A DNA stretch of 64,000 nt from Aquibacillus koreensis (GTDB taxonomy: Bacteria > Bacillota > Bacilli > Bacillales > Amphibacillaceae): contig NZ_JAOALK010000056.1 in the NCBI RefSeq assembly GCF_025154055.1, positions 62,001 to 126,000 of the forward strand, in the 5' to 3' direction. The notes beneath the pieces are model-generated. The model did not search any database and was not told the DNA's origin. It saw only the letters and a program-made list of their open reading frames with translations. Below are positions 8,792-18,693 of the stretch, one piece after another. The stretch's first letter is position 1. Every line of letters begins with the position of its first letter. The position numbers were made by a program, and so were the translations under genes.

Positions 8792-9832
8792 TTAACTAGA
8801 ATAACGATTTGATAAAATAGTTGATAAATCTTCCATTTCGTGACGTCTCATTCTTGTCATTAATTGATCTACAACATCCTTTGGTTTGGCACCTTCAAAC
8901 AAAATTCGATATAATCCTGTCGTAATTGGCATATCTATATTTTTATTTTCAGCAAATTGGTAGGCGGCTCTCGTTGTTCTAACCCCTTCCACTACCATAC
9001 CCATTTGTTCCAGTACCTCATCTAAGTCATTGCCTTTACCAAGTAAATTGCCGGCTCTCCAGTTTCTGCTATGCACACTTGTACAAGTTACAATTAAATC
9101 CCCTACACCAGATAAGCCAATAAAGGTCAGTGGATTCGCTCCCATAGATGCACCTAAGCGCGCAATCTCCGCTAAACCTCTCGTCATGAGTGCAGCCTTA
9201 GCATTGTCTCCATAACCTAAACCATCTGATATACCAGCACCTAATGCAATAATATTCTTCAAGGCCCCACCAAGTTCCACTCCAACCATGTCAGGACTTG
9301 TGTAGACTCTAAAATTTTCATTAATAAAAAGGTCTTGGGCTTTCTCCGCTTCATCTATACTATTTGAGGAAGCCGTAATAGTAGTCGGGTGCTTTTGGCT
9401 TACTTCTTCTGCATGACTAGGGCCGGATAAAACAACGACGTCATGATATAAGTCCCCTCTCAGCTCTTCCTCTATCATCTCGGAGACACGTTTTAGTGTA
9501 TCTGGTTCAATTCCTTTTGTTCCGTGGATGATTGTTACCTTATCTTGTAATACTCCGTTTAGCTTCTGACAGACCTCTCTTATTGCCTTTGTCGGTACAA
9601 CAAACACAATTGCATTTACACCTTCTACTGCCTTAGATAAGTCATGATAAGCAGTTAATGATGCAGGAAGATGAATACCTGGTAAGTATTCTTCATTACT
9701 ATGTGTTTGATTGATTTGTTCCGCATGGTTTTGATTATGTGTCCATAGTCTAACTTCATGCCCATTATCTATTAAGACCATAGCTAAAGCAGTTCCCCAA
9801 CTTCCAGCACCAAGTACTGCAATTTTCTCCAT
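8792..9832 (-). CDS. gpsA: Glycerol-3-phosphate dehydrogenase [NAD(P)+]
   Basis: Reduces dihydroxyacetone phosphate to sn-glycerol-3-phosphate, the backbone for phospholipid synthesis. In 346 residues it shows the N-terminal dinucleotide-binding GAGSWGTALA, the conserved VVPTKAIREV and the substrate-domain segment GGALKNIIALGAGI with the catalytic Lys. The ATG at 9832 has AGGAGGGAG upstream; a 14-codon extension is unsupported. It follows der by 22 bp, as in B. subtilis, so both are probably cotranscribed. Confidence 0.96.
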   Translation of the reverse strand: MEKIAVLGAGSWGTALAMVLIDNGHEVRLWTHNQNHAEQINQTHSNEEYLPGIHLPASLTAYHDLSKAVEGVNAIVFVVPTKAIREVCQKLNGVLQDKVTIIHGTKGIEPDTLKRVSEMIEEELRGDLYHDVVVLSGPSHAEEVSQKHPTTITASSNSIDEAEKAQDLFINENFRVYTSPDMVGVELGGALKNIIALGAGISDGLGYGDNAKAALMTRGLAEIARLGASMGANPLTFIGLSGVGDLIVTCTSVHSRNWRAGNLLGKGNDLDEVLEQMGMVVEGVRTTRAAYQFAENKNIDMPITTGLYRILFEGAKPKDVVDQLMTRMRRHEMEDLSTILSNRYSS

Positions 9833-9854
9833 TAAACTCCCTCCTCTTGTTTTT

Positions 9855-11165
9855 CTACTTTCTCCTTCTTGCAAATATTTTTATCGGCGTACCCTCAAAC
9901 CCAAAAGCTTCTCGAATTCGGTTCTCTAAAAAGCGCTCATAGGAAAAGTGTAACAGTTCTGGATCATTAACAAACACAACAAACGTTGGTGGTTTCACCG
10001 CTACTTGAGAAGCATACAATATTTTCAGTCGTTGGCCCTTAATTGTAGGGGTTGGGTTCATAGCAAGAGCGTCCATAATGACATCATTCAATACATTTGT
10101 TTCTACTCTTTTCGCGTGATTTTCACTCGCTTCTAATACTTGTGGTAATAAAGTGTGCGTACGTTTTCTAGTTTTCGCAGATAAAAATACAATTGGAGCA
10201 TAATCAAGGAATTGAAAATGTGCTCTAATCTTATCTTCAAACTCTTTCATTGCTTTTTCATGCGAGTCAACAGTGTCCCACTTGTTCACAACAATGACAA
10301 CAGCTTTCCCTGCTTCATGCGCATATCCAGCAATTTTTTTATCCTGTTCGATGATACCTGTTTCTGCATCAATCAATGTTAATACGACATCTGATCTTTC
10401 TATTGCTTTTAAAGCTCTAAGAATACTGTATTTTTCTGTAGACTCATATATCTTCCCACGTTTTCGCATGCCAGCTGTATCAATAATGACATAATCTTGC
10501 CCATCTTTTGTAAAAGGTGTATCAATTGCATCTCTTGTTGTACCAGCGATGTTACTCACAATTACGCGTTCTTGGTTCAACATTGCGTTTACAAGCGAAG
10601 ATTTACCAACGTTTGGTCTCCCGATTAGACTAAAGTATATCGTTTCCTCATCTGGTTCTTCTTGATTGATTTCAGGAAAATGCTTGACTACTGCGTCCAA
10701 TAAATCGCCAAGACCAAGCCCATGCGTTCCCGAGATTGGGTATGGTTCTCCAAAACCTAAAGAATAAAATTCATAGACCTGATCTCGCATTTCAGGGTTA
10801 TCAACCTTATTCACCCCTAATACTACTGGCTTATTTGACTTATATAAGAGTTTAGAAACTTCTTCATCTGCAGCGGTAATGCCTTCTCTACCATTAACCA
10901 TGAAGATAATAACATCAGCCTCTTGGATCGCCACTTCAGCTTGTTCTCTCATTTGCACAAGGAGTGGTTCATCCCCTAGCTCAATCCCACCGGTATCAAT
11001 AAGATTAAATGACGTGGTAAGCCATTCTGCTTGGGAATAAATACGATCTCGTGTTACTCCAGGTATATCCTCAACGATTGAAATTCGCTCACCAACTAAA
11101 CGATTAAAAATAGTTGATTTTCCTACATTAGGTCGTCCAACTATTGCGACTACTGATTTTCTCAT
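9855..11165 (-). CDS. der: Ribosome-assembly GTPase Der (EngA)
   Basis: Essential double GTPase acting in 50S subunit maturation. The 436-residue protein has two successive G domains with P-loops [12 protein letters not shown] (residues 10-21) and [12 protein letters not shown] (about 182-193). Switch and specificity motifs are DTGG, NKVD, DTAG and NKWD. A C-terminal KH-like domain ends in a basic tail (FARRRK). It is followed closely by gpsA, and about 200 bp separate it from the YIEGIA group upstream. Confidence 0.97.
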   Translation of the reverse strand: MRKSVVAIVGRPNVGKSTIFNRLVGERISIVEDIPGVTRDRIYSQAEWLTTSFNLIDTGGIELGDEPLLVQMREQAEVAIQEADVIIFMVNGREGITAADEEVSKLLYKSNKPVVLGVNKVDNPEMRDQVYEFYSLGFGEPYPISGTHGLGLGDLLDAVVKHFPEINQEEPDEETIYFSLIGRPNVGKSSLVNAMLNQERVIVSNIAGTTRDAIDTPFTKDGQDYVIIDTAGMRKRGKIYESTEKYSILRALKAIERSDVVLTLIDAETGIIEQDKKIAGYAHEAGKAVVIVVNKWDTVDSHEKAMKEFEDKIRAHFQFLDYAPIVFLSAKTRKRTHTLLPQVLEASENHAKRVETNVLNDVIMDALAMNPTPTIKGQRLKILYASQVAVKPPTFVVFVNDPELLHFSYERFLENRIREAFGFEGTPIKIFARRRK

Positions 11166-11334
11166 GAAAGGTACATCCTTTCTTCTCTTTTACTTTTGGT
11201 ACTTGATACACTTTTAAATCACAATTCACGTGTACCATCGCCAAATTATTATAAAATGTTTACCTTTAACTAATATATTTTAGCAAAATAGGGAATTTTA
11301 AACAACAAAATTTTCATTTTCATTTACAACACGA

Positions 11335-11365
11335 ACAAGGCGACTTCTTCTGAAGGTCGCCTTGT
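11335..11365 (-). terminator. Stem-loop after the YIEGIA operon
   Basis: Perfect stem ACAAGGCGAC/GTCGCCTTGT with an 11-nt loop, six bases past the stop. The minus-strand tail TCGTGTTG has few T, so termination strength is uncertain. Confidence 0.55.
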
Positions 11366-11370
11366 CTATC

Positions 11371-11556
11371 TTAATGTTTTACTATAATATACATTTCATC
11401 ACTTAAAGCATGACTAATTCCATCTAATATTGCTTCAAGATTTGCAGCTACTTTGTCCATATCTTCTTTTGTATCACAAATAAAAATAGGTGCACCGCCT
11501 GCTATCTGTTCTTTATTTGTTGTGATTACAGATAATACCGCTTTCTCTATGTTCAT
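11371..11556 (-). CDS. Small partner (capping) subunit for the YIEGIA protein
   Basis: A 61-residue acidic soluble protein with no membrane segment. It contains GGAPIFICDTKEDMDKVAAN and ends DEMYIIVKH. Its ATG overlaps the stop of the upstream YIEGIA gene (TAATG), which implies translational coupling and equal production. I recall that small proteins with this neighbour are named capping complex subunits for YIEGIA; the biochemical role is not established to my knowledge. Confidence 0.7.
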   Translation of the reverse strand: MNIEKAVLSVITTNKEQIAGGAPIFICDTKEDMDKVAANLEAILDGISHALSDEMYIIVKH

Positions 11557-12449
11557 TACTGATCCCTTCCCTTTCGATTTGCCTTAGCTTCTGACGGCAT
11601 TCGAATTGCATTTTCTAATACTGGTACAGCACCAATAACCCTTTTTGCCCTTTCCACATCGTTGTCTTGAGGAAGAATAAATACACCAATTCTCCCATCA
11701 TCTAAATCACGTTTGATAAGTGGAACTAATGCAGGCGTTCCGGAATCTCGAAACACACCTAATGATATAGACACATCGTGGAGAATTGCCTGTCTTTGAC
11801 CTAAATTAGCAATGGAAGAGCGCACATTAAAGTTTTTAGGCGTTAAGATAAATCCCATGCCATACTTTTTGATTTCTTCTTGCCTCTCAGGTAACCCTAT
11901 ATTCATAATATAGATATTATCCACATAAAGTCCGGCACCCTCAAAGTGAATATCTTTATACGTGATTTCCACAATTTCCTTTAATGTTGAACCACTCATA
12001 AATTTCCTTATTATGAGATAGCAAATTAAAACTGCTCCTGCAGCAACATAAATATTCCACACCAAGTAACACCCTGTAGTAACTAAAGAAGTAAAAATCA
12101 CTAAGTAATTTCTACTTTCAAAGGCTATAGCAATCCCTTCGATATAGGTTTTACCTCTAGGTACTAATTCATATTCATCCAGTTCTGCAAGTGTGTTACG
12201 TTCCATATTACGTACTTCACGAAATTGTGATGCAGCTATTGTCAGAAAAGTAATAGCTGTAAATTCCTTTTCCATTATGGCAGGTACAGCAACTGCTCCT
12301 AATCCAGCCGCAATAAAACCTAATGCTAAATGAATAACTTTCCCGTGTAGATATGTTGGATATTGTCTGTAATCGGTTCGAAGCATAAGTAATCTTGCTA
12401 ATGTACCAACTATAACACCAAATAAGATCGGATATGTATATTCATTCAT
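11556..12449 (-). CDS. YIEGIA-family membrane protein
   Basis: A 297-residue integral membrane protein with N-terminal hydrophobic helices (about residues 4-25, 40-65, 70-85 and a pair near 115-155). The C-terminal half is soluble and includes the SLGVFRDSGTPALVPLIKR segment. The signature YIEGIAIAFESRNY near residue 110 names the family (counterpart of B. subtilis yphB; linked in my memory to spore envelope assembly, not certain). The ATG at 12449 has GAGGTGG upstream, and its first bases overlap the end of yphA (ATGAATGA). Confidence 0.78.
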   Translation of the reverse strand: MNEYTYPILFGVIVGTLARLLMLRTDYRQYPTYLHGKVIHLALGFIAAGLGAVAVPAIMEKEFTAITFLTIAASQFREVRNMERNTLAELDEYELVPRGKTYIEGIAIAFESRNYLVIFTSLVTTGCYLVWNIYVAAGAVLICYLIIRKFMSGSTLKEIVEITYKDIHFEGAGLYVDNIYIMNIGLPERQEEIKKYGMGFILTPKNFNVRSSIANLGQRQAILHDVSISLGVFRDSGTPALVPLIKRDLDDGRIGVFILPQDNDVERAKRVIGAVPVLENAIRMPSEAKANRKGRDQ

Positions 12450-13047
12450 GTGTCCACCTCTTCTTCTGCTTTTCAATCATTTGTGTTAAAATTTCTATTC
12501 TCAGTCTTAACTCTTTTAGGAACTGAGCAATGATTAAAAATGATATCTCGATGAATAGTACATCCATAAAAGCTAGGTCACCGATCGATTCTCTAAGACC
12601 ATAACTATTTAAGATTAAACCATGGATTATTTCACCCGTTGTAACTCCTAAACACCAGATCATACATCTCTCAAAGAATGATGCTGATAAGAACTGTAAT
12701 ATGATAAAACCAAGAACCGTGATTATTAATAACCGGGGGGCAAACAACCATATAGGGCTGATTTGTTCCCAAAACAATAAACCAGCGTAACCAAAAACAA
12801 GACACACACACTTCATCGTTTGCAATAACCAATCTTTACTCTTAGCCAATACGAACAACGCACCAATGTATAAGACACTTACTGTAGCACTGAATGTAAT
12901 GGATGAAACAGTAAAAGTAATTCCTGCAGAAATAATGATGAGTAGAATCCAACATGCTAATTGTGTTCTTTTGTTATCCTTCCCCATAAAAAAGGTAATC
13001 ATTATCCAAATTAACCAACTTACCCATAAAAAAATTAAACCATCCAT
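12442..13047 (-). CDS. yphA: YphA-like polytopic membrane protein
   Basis: A 201-residue protein made almost entirely of hydrophobic segments, about six predicted helices, with a basic C-terminal tail (KQKKRW). No catalytic motif was seen. It overlaps the YIEGIA gene by 8 bp, forming a three-gene unit with it and the small partner. The arrangement matches B. subtilis yphA-yphB. Expression in sporulation would be expected if the YIEGIA link to the spore envelope holds; that is inference. Confidence 0.7.
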   Translation of the reverse strand: MDGLIFLWVSWLIWIMITFFMGKDNKRTQLACWILLIIISAGITFTVSSITFSATVSVLYIGALFVLAKSKDWLLQTMKCVCLVFGYAGLLFWEQISPIWLFAPRLLIITVLGFIILQFLSASFFERCMIWCLGVTTGEIIHGLILNSYGLRESIGDLAFMDVLFIEISFLIIAQFLKELRLRIEILTQMIEKQKKRWTHE

Positions 13048-13132
13048 TTGACCACCTACCTTTATGCATTATAGGTAAAAATGATCCAATCTAAACATTG
13101 CAAACAATCAATAATAGAAAGTGTTCCAACCA

Positions 13133-13636
13133 TATTTCCTTAAGGTCTTTGTTAGATGAGTGCTAATACTCCGCTTCGTCAGAATACGTCGCTTTCCGAG
13201 GAGGAATCACGAAAAATCCCAGAACCCGGATTTTTCTAAGTTCAGATTCCTCTTGCGGGCACGGCCTCAGCTAACTCATTAGCAAAGAGCGTTACTGAGT
13301 GGATCTTCGCCTCGCGCTGTTCCCGCAGGAGTCTCCGAATTCTGACTACGCTAGTTGCAGTATTCTAATTGTATTGAGAGTAAGAACTTATATTTAAAAA
13401 GAAAACTGTTCATAGCGGAGGAAAAATACGAGACTCCTGTGGGAAAGGAACTGTCTGAAGATCCCGCAGTGAGCGCTCTTTGCGAGCGAGGGAAGCTGAA
13501 GCGTTCCCCACAAAAGGAATCTGAACTTAGAAAAAGCCATGGGTTAAGGCTTTTTCGTGATTCCTCCTAGGAAAGCGATTATTTTTCCGCAGCGGCGATC
13601 TAGCACTCATCCCTTAGATACCGTAAGGAAATTGCT
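13133..13636. repeat. Inverted pair of structured intergenic repeats
   Basis: Two divergent copies of an element of about 200 bp in opposite orientation (about 13150-13350 and 13415-13620), separated by a short AT-rich spacer. Flanks are also inverted: TTTCCTTAAGGT at the left and the complement of TTTCCTTACGGT at the right, then GATGAGTGCT in both. Each copy contains the conserved motifs GGAATC...GATTCC and GAGACTCCTG. Inside, hairpins at 13212-13235 (AAAAATCC/GGATTTTT) and 13531-13555 (AAAAAGCC/GGCTTTTT) differ by a compensatory pair. The most likely reading is a non-autonomous mobile element or an RNA-structured repeat. The 13048-13686 stretch holds nothing else. Confidence 0.8.
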
Positions 13637-13686
13637 GCGCAGTATATGCATACTGTGTAATAAATACGGTTGAAAATTAGCTTAGA

Positions 13687-13726
13687 CAAAAAAAGACCTT
13701 GAGGCGAAAATATCGCTTCAAGGTCT
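13687..13726 (-). terminator. Terminator of the S1-domain gene
   Basis: Long stem AGACCTTGAAGCGA/TCGCCTCAAGGTCT with one mismatch, followed by seven T on the minus strand. It lies 14 bp after the stop. Confidence 0.9.
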
Positions 13727-13740
13727 CGGATTAGTCGTAA

Positions 13741-14880
13741 TTATTTGTATTTATTTAGTTTATCACCAATCATATCGCCCAATTGGAAACCTGAATGCTC
13801 TTCTTCTCTTTCGTATTGTTTAAGTTCTTCTTGATTTTGATCCATTTCAATTTCTTTCATACTTAAAGAAATACGTTTTTCACGCTCGTTTACATCCAGT
13901 ACTTTCACTTGCACTTGTTGACCAACACTTAATACCTCTTGTGGTGTACCAATGTGTTCAGTGGAAATTTGAGAAATATGAACTAAACCTTCTACACCCG
14001 GTAACACTTCTACAAATGCACCGAAATTAACTAGTCGTTTTACAGTCCCATCTAGAATAGCACCAACTTGTACACGCTCTTCAATGTTTTCCCAAGGTCC
14101 TGGTTGTGTCTCTTTTAATGAAAGAGAAATTCGTTCATTATCACGATCAACAGATAAGACCTTCACTTTTATTTGCTCGCCTTCTGAAACAACATCAGAT
14201 GCTTTTTCTACATGTTCATGCGAAAGTTGTGAGATATGAACTAGTCCATCAATACCTCCAATATCAACAAACACACCAAAGTTAGTAATACGCTGAACTT
14301 TACCTTCTACAATTTGTCCTTCTTGAATCGACTGGAATACTTCTTGTTTCTTATTTGCTTCATCGGCTTCAACAACAGCTCGGTGAGAAAGAATAACACG
14401 ATTTTGGTCTTTTTCTATTTCTACAACTTTCAAACTAAGTTTTTGTCCTTTATATGGTTCAAAATCTTCTACGTAATGTGTTTCCACTAGGGATGCTGGT
14501 ATAAATCCACGTAAGCCTACGTCTACAACTAGTCCACCCTTTACAACATCTTTTACTTCAGCTTCGAAAATTTCTCCACTTTCAAATTTCTGTTGTAATT
14601 CTTCCCAAGCCAGATCTGCATCAATAGCACGCTTGGACAATATTACTTCATCATCTTCTACCTTCTTAACACTTAGTGTTAACTCATCTCCTTCACTAAC
14701 TGCATCAGAGGTTTTTTCTATGTGCAAGCTTGATATCTCGCTAATAGGGATGATTCCATCTACTTTATATCCGATATCAACAAGAACTTGTTTCTCTTCC
14801 ACTTTTACTACTTTTCCTTGCACCTTATCTCCGACTCTTAATTCTTTAAATTCTGATAGTTCGTTGTTCATTTCATCCAT
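13741..14880 (-). CDS. ypfD: S1 RNA-binding-domain protein (RpsA homologue, YpfD)
   Basis: Contains four consecutive S1 motifs in 379 residues (about 18-87, 105-170, 190-258 and 275-344). They are recognisable by repeats such as [20 protein letters not shown] and [20 protein letters not shown], each followed by GLVHISQ. Gram-positive proteins of this four-domain type are annotated as 30S protein S1 homologues, but their role in translation initiation is less essential than the six-domain E. coli S1. The start has AAGGAGGT at 8 nt. It has its own terminator, with plsC and cmk upstream. Confidence 0.9.
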   Translation of the reverse strand: MDEMNNELSEFKELRVGDKVQGKVVKVEEKQVLVDIGYKVDGIIPISEISSLHIEKTSDAVSEGDELTLSVKKVEDDEVILSKRAIDADLAWEELQQKFESGEIFEAEVKDVVKGGLVVDVGLRGFIPASLVETHYVEDFEPYKGQKLSLKVVEIEKDQNRVILSHRAVVEADEANKKQEVFQSIQEGQIVEGKVQRITNFGVFVDIGGIDGLVHISQLSHEHVEKASDVVSEGEQIKVKVLSVDRDNERISLSLKETQPGPWENIEERVQVGAILDGTVKRLVNFGAFVEVLPGVEGLVHISQISTEHIGTPQEVLSVGQQVQVKVLDVNEREKRISLSMKEIEMDQNQEELKQYEREEEHSGFQLGDMIGDKLNKYK

Positions 14881-14977
14881 AAAAGAGACCTCCTTCGATT
14901 TCCAACCAACTTATTCCTAATTTGTCCTTTTTTCTAACTTCTAACATTTGAATCCTTTTGTCAAGCAATAGTTTCTA

Positions 14978-15559
14978 TTATTTGCTTTTTTCAATTAATT
15001 CTCTTATTTCTGACATAATTAATTCCGTAACTTCTTTAGCAGAAGCTTTATTCTCTCTCAAATCATCCATCTTTATTGGCTTACCGTACACTACTTTTAA
15101 AGACTTCAACTTCTGATAAGGACCAATGATGGCACAAGGAACAATTTCTGCTTCAGAACGAAGTGCAAAAAAACCCGCACCTGCTAAACCTTCCCCTACT
15201 TCACCAGTCTTACTTCTCGTTCCTTCCGGGAATAAACCTAATGTATTTCCTTCTTGTAGTACTGCTAAACCTTGTCTCAAGGCATTACGATCCTTCATCC
15301 CACGTTTGATCGGAAATGCATTAATTCGTAAAAGCAATCCGCCTAGCATTTTATTTTGGAACAATTCTTCTTTAGCCATAAAATAAATATCTCTTGGACA
15401 GGTAATACCAACAACTGGTGGGTCTAAATTAGAAATATGATTGGAACAGATAATTACGGCTCCAGTTTTAGGCACATTTTCCTTTCCAACGATTTCTATT
15501 CTATATAGTGGCTTTAAGATTGCTCCTACAACACTTCTAGCAAATCTATATAGACTCAT
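14978..15559 (-). CDS. plsC: 1-acyl-sn-glycerol-3-phosphate acyltransferase
   Basis: Acylates lysophosphatidic acid to phosphatidic acid on the inner membrane face. The 193-residue PlsC-type protein has the catalytic motif NHISNLDPP (NHx4D, residues about 40-47), the substrate motif FPEGTRSK and the segment INAFPIKRG. The start ATG overlaps the cmk stop (ATGA), so the two are translationally coupled. There is one amphipathic or hydrophobic N-terminal stretch and no signal peptide. Confidence 0.93.
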   Translation of the reverse strand: MSLYRFARSVVGAILKPLYRIEIVGKENVPKTGAVIICSNHISNLDPPVVGITCPRDIYFMAKEELFQNKMLGGLLLRINAFPIKRGMKDRNALRQGLAVLQEGNTLGLFPEGTRSKTGEVGEGLAGAGFFALRSEAEIVPCAIIGPYQKLKSLKVVYGKPIKMDDLRENKASAKEVTELIMSEIRELIEKSK

Positions 15560-16242
15560 TTCTCCGTCTCCCTCACTTTGGATACTACCTGCAAAATACG
15601 GTTTACAACATCATCAATAGATAATGATGTTGTATCTATTTCAAAAGCATCTGTAGCTTTAATTAAAGGAGAAGCCTCACGCTCAGAATCTAGTTGATCT
15701 CTTTTCTCTATTTCTTGTTTTAATTTCTCTAATTCAGATGGATACCCCTTTTCAAGGTTTTCCCTGTGTCTTCTCACTGCTCTTTCCTCTACAGAGGCAA
15801 TTAAGAAGATCTTAACCTCGGCATCTGGTATAACATGTGTTCCAATATCTCTACCATCCATTACTACTTTACGTTGTTTAGCAAGCTCCTGTTGTCTTTT
15901 AACCATCTCTTTGCGAATAATTGAATGTTTAGCAACAATAGAAACGTTATTGGTAACTGCATCTGTTCTTATCTCTTCCGTTACATCTTGTCCATCCAAA
16001 TACACTTTTTGTTCTTCTTCCGATTGCTCAAGGTGAATAGTAGACTTGTTTAGGACTTGACTAAGTTGGTCTTCATTTTCTAAATCTATCTCATTTTTTA
16101 GCGCTTTGTAAGTTAGTGATCGGTACATGGCACCTGTATCTATGTATACGTAACCTAATTTTTTTGCGACTTTCTTTGCAACAGTGCTCTTTCCTGCAGC
16201 TGCTGGTCCATCAATGGCAATAGCAATATTTTTTGTTACCAT
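15556..16242 (-). CDS. cmk: Cytidylate kinase
   Basis: Phosphorylates CMP and dCMP with ATP. The 228-residue protein has the N-terminal P-loop [20 protein letters not shown], the [12 protein letters not shown] motif and [12 protein letters not shown] typical of the bacterial family. The ATG at 16242 matches the family length. The nearest Shine-Dalgarno-like GAGAGG is rather far (14 nt), and an in-frame extension to 16278 would need a non-conserved N-terminus, so the start is slightly uncertain. It overlaps plsC by 4 bp. Confidence 0.93.
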   Translation of the reverse strand: MVTKNIAIAIDGPAAAGKSTVAKKVAKKLGYVYIDTGAMYRSLTYKALKNEIDLENEDQLSQVLNKSTIHLEQSEEEQKVYLDGQDVTEEIRTDAVTNNVSIVAKHSIIRKEMVKRQQELAKQRKVVMDGRDIGTHVIPDAEVKIFLIASVEERAVRRHRENLEKGYPSELEKLKQEIEKRDQLDSEREASPLIKATDAFEIDTTSLSIDDVVNRILQVVSKVRETEK

Positions 16243-16291
16243 TTTGCATTTTTCTTCCTCTCTGTAAAAAACTATCAATTAAATATATACT

Positions 16292-16486
16292 TCAAAAGGA
16301 TAACACACTTTTCAAAAGTTGGTCTATTGATTTATTGTAGTCTTGACTTTTAAATACCCCTATATACTTATGTATTGAATCTATATATATAGGAACGTCT
16401 GTATTACTTATAACTATCTGTGTTGCTAATAACATAAAGGCATGAACTAGAACTAACGTTATGATCCATCTTTCTATTCGCCGCAT
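16292..16486 (-). CDS. ypfB: YpfB-like small membrane protein (DUF5359)
   Basis: A 64-residue protein with a basic start (MRRIERW) and one membrane helix at about residues 7-28, followed by a short outer segment. Size, topology and position between the PilZ gene and cmk match YpfB of B. subtilis. No function is known. The start has AAAGGTGA at good distance. Confidence 0.7.
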   Translation of the reverse strand: MRRIERWIITLVLVHAFMLLATQIVISNTDVPIYIDSIHKYIGVFKSQDYNKSIDQLLKSVLSF

Positions 16487-16541
16487 AAAATCACCTTTTT
16501 GGTAATTATTATAACTGTTATCGTTGCGCTTTATGCAGCAT

Positions 16542-17201
16542 TCAAGTTAATCCTCTTCTTCTTTCTTTTAATTGATTTTCAAAACAATAACGAATAATGT
16601 CTTGTCGGTCCTTATCCCTGATCTGTTTAAACTTTAGAGATAGTAAACTTTTTTTTCCTTGTTCACGATGGTTTACTCGTATTACTTCCGCAGAGGAATG
16701 AACATAGGAGAAAGGTCCTGATTCCGTAGGTAGTACAAGCCAAACTGCTACTATTTGATTTGGTTTAAATGTGTGTTGGTCATCCGGAAGTAAGATTGAT
16801 AAGCCTCCACCACTTATATCAAAAGTTATTGTTGTAAAGGGAGCAATTGTTCCTTCTGTATCGTGCACAGAAACATCAATAGCTGTCATGATACGAACAT
16901 ATTCCCTTCTTTGTATTCTTACTATGTTATCTTCTGGATAATGCAATAATAACATTGGGATATTAGCATTCTTTTTTCCTTTGACTTCCGTTTCAAAACG
17001 ATAGACAGAGTTATCTGTTCCAACATAATTCACATTAAATGTAGTACCTTTTGAAAAAATTCCTGTTCTTCCGGTTTCTTCATTAATTGGATAATCAATA
17101 TACAAAGTGCTTCCTTCTAATTCAACAACTTTACATCGGTATCTCTCTATTTTATCTTCCACTCTGTACTCTAATGTTATTGGTATGCCTATCTTGATCA
17201 A
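16542..17201 (-). CDS. motI: PilZ-domain c-di-GMP receptor, flagellar brake
   Basis: A 219-residue protein with an N-terminal YcgR-like domain (about 1-95) and a C-terminal PilZ domain. The c-di-GMP-binding residues are RREYVR (RxxxR, near residue 98) and DISGGGLS (DxSxxG, near 130). In B. subtilis the homologue YpfA/DgrA/MotI binds c-di-GMP and slows the flagellar motor through MotA. The position upstream of ypfB and cmk is conserved. All binding residues are present, so it is probably functional. Confidence 0.88.
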   Translation of the reverse strand: MIKIGIPITLEYRVEDKIERYRCKVVELEGSTLYIDYPINEETGRTGIFSKGTTFNVNYVGTDNSVYRFETEVKGKKNANIPMLLLHYPEDNIVRIQRREYVRIMTAIDVSVHDTEGTIAPFTTITFDISGGGLSILLPDDQHTFKPNQIVAVWLVLPTESGPFSYVHSSAEVIRVNHREQGKKSLLSLKFKQIRDKDRQDIIRYCFENQLKERRRGLT

Positions 17202-17297
17202 TGATCTTGCCTCTCCCCGGTTTTTAGATTCTAGATTTTCTAGTCTTTCTATTCAAATTCTATTACCACCTAACATCCACTCAATATGACTATTATC

Positions 17298-17347
17298 TCA
17301 AAAAAACAATAAAAGGGAAAGGTAAAATACCTTTCCCTTTTATTGTT
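17298..17347 (-). terminator. ypeB terminator, perfect 20-bp stem
   Basis: Two 20-nt arms (17305-17324 and 17328-17347) pair perfectly around an AAA loop, followed by a T-run on the minus strand. The stem takes in the first stop-codon base of ypeB. Because the stem is symmetric it could also work against plus-strand transcripts. Confidence 0.9.
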
Positions 17348-18678
17348 TATAATCTTGCTTCAGCTGGATCTAATTTTTCTACTTTTACTTCAACACCCGT
17401 ATTTGCATCAATAAAAATACGGTAGGAATCATTTCCTAGAGTACCTAAGAATTCATATGTCAAAACTTCTTCACCCAAATTATTGTCGATTACCGATACA
17501 TGTTCTTCCTGTATTTCAACGTTAGGATTAACCTTGTCTCGCGCTTCATCTAGGGATAGTTCTGGTGCCACTAGATCCCTTTCTTGGTGATTTCTAAAAT
17601 AGTCTCTTGTTGAAAGACCTAAGATATCACCATTATCTAAAGCTACCTTCACTTGAATAGAATCAGGATATATCCTTACATCATCTTGTTTGTAAATGAA
17701 ATTATAAACGCCTACGTGATCATATTGACTGCTCTGGAATGCTTCGAGATTTTCAAAACCTTCCTCATCTAAATAAGTAGCAGCTGTCTCCATACCTTCA
17801 TATAAGCTTATTTTTTGCTCTCCAACTTCGCGATTTACGATTAACGAAATGGGATGACCACCTTTTTGCGAGATATCCATATACCCATGTTTATCTTCAT
17901 TATCATAAGACATGCTATAAACAGCAACGTTTGCCCCTTCTCCAGATTCTGCTACGGTTAAATCTGTATCATTATTTATTCTAAAAATTTCTTTTGCTTT
18001 TTCTCTAGCTTCTTCTTCACTAATCTCATTTCCGTTTATGAATTGATATTCATGGTTTTCTTTTGATGTACCGGTAAGACTTGGACCAAAGTTACCTTCC
18101 GAATAGCTACTAACTGTTTTTTCCACGGTCTCAAATCCATCAATAATTGTGTTATCCGCTTGTTGATCATTTGTAGCTAAGGCAAGTTGAACATCCATCC
18201 AACGAAGATTCTCTTCGAGTACCATGTGTTGCACATTTCTTAGTTCTTTTTCAATGTCTGCAGAAGTTTCATATAATGATTGTAATGTTTCTACTTCTTC
18301 ATCAGATAATGGCTCATTTTCTAAGTCCCTTACCGCTACTTTATAACTAAATTCACCGATCTTAGACAAAAACTCCTCCGTTTTATTAAAGGGAAGCAAC
18401 GCTAAAGGTAATTGACCTACATCCGAATGAGCCTCCGACGTTAATCTCCATACTTCTACTAATTGTGGGGATAACTGTTCCTTTGTATTCATTGCTAGTG
18501 TAGTACCAATTTTATCATGGAGTAAATCCATGTGGTAAGTTAGATCATGAAAAGAACGTTGATAACTATTTTCAGCTTGAACTAATATCGCATTTTTTTC
18601 TTGATGCTCTTGATAACCCCATATGCCAGTTGCAGTTACACCAACAGCTAATACAGCTATTAATATCCATCTAACCAT
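17347..18678 (-). CDS. ypeB: Germination protein YpeB
   Basis: Partner protein needed for SleB incorporation and stability in the spore inner membrane/cortex. The 443-residue protein has an N-terminal uncleaved signal anchor (about residues 3-22). A long helical N-terminal domain follows, then three PepSY-like repeats in the C-terminal half (around 225-440). It lies 15 bp downstream of sleB, the conserved bicistron, so both are made together, presumably in the forespore. The strong terminator follows directly. Confidence 0.94.
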   Translation of the reverse strand: MVRWILIAVLAVGVTATGIWGYQEHQEKNAILVQAENSYQRSFHDLTYHMDLLHDKIGTTLAMNTKEQLSPQLVEVWRLTSEAHSDVGQLPLALLPFNKTEEFLSKIGEFSYKVAVRDLENEPLSDEEVETLQSLYETSADIEKELRNVQHMVLEENLRWMDVQLALATNDQQADNTIIDGFETVEKTVSSYSEGNFGPSLTGTSKENHEYQFINGNEISEEEAREKAKEIFRINNDTDLTVAESGEGANVAVYSMSYDNEDKHGYMDISQKGGHPISLIVNREVGEQKISLYEGMETAATYLDEEGFENLEAFQSSQYDHVGVYNFIYKQDDVRIYPDSIQVKVALDNGDILGLSTRDYFRNHQERDLVAPELSLDEARDKVNPNVEIQEEHVSVIDNNLGEEVLTYEFLGTLGNDSYRIFIDANTGVEVKVEKLDPAEARL

Positions 18679-18693
18679 TTTTCATCCACCTTC

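Noticed and set aside
13355-13570. A 71-codon plus-strand frame in the repeat pair
   Set aside because: It lies wholly inside the non-coding repeat, has no ribosome-binding site and its codons are dictated by the repeat sequence.
13133-13636. CRISPR array or prophage attachment site
   Set aside because: Repeats are only two, inverted and long, with no regular spacers, cas genes, integrase or phage genes nearby.
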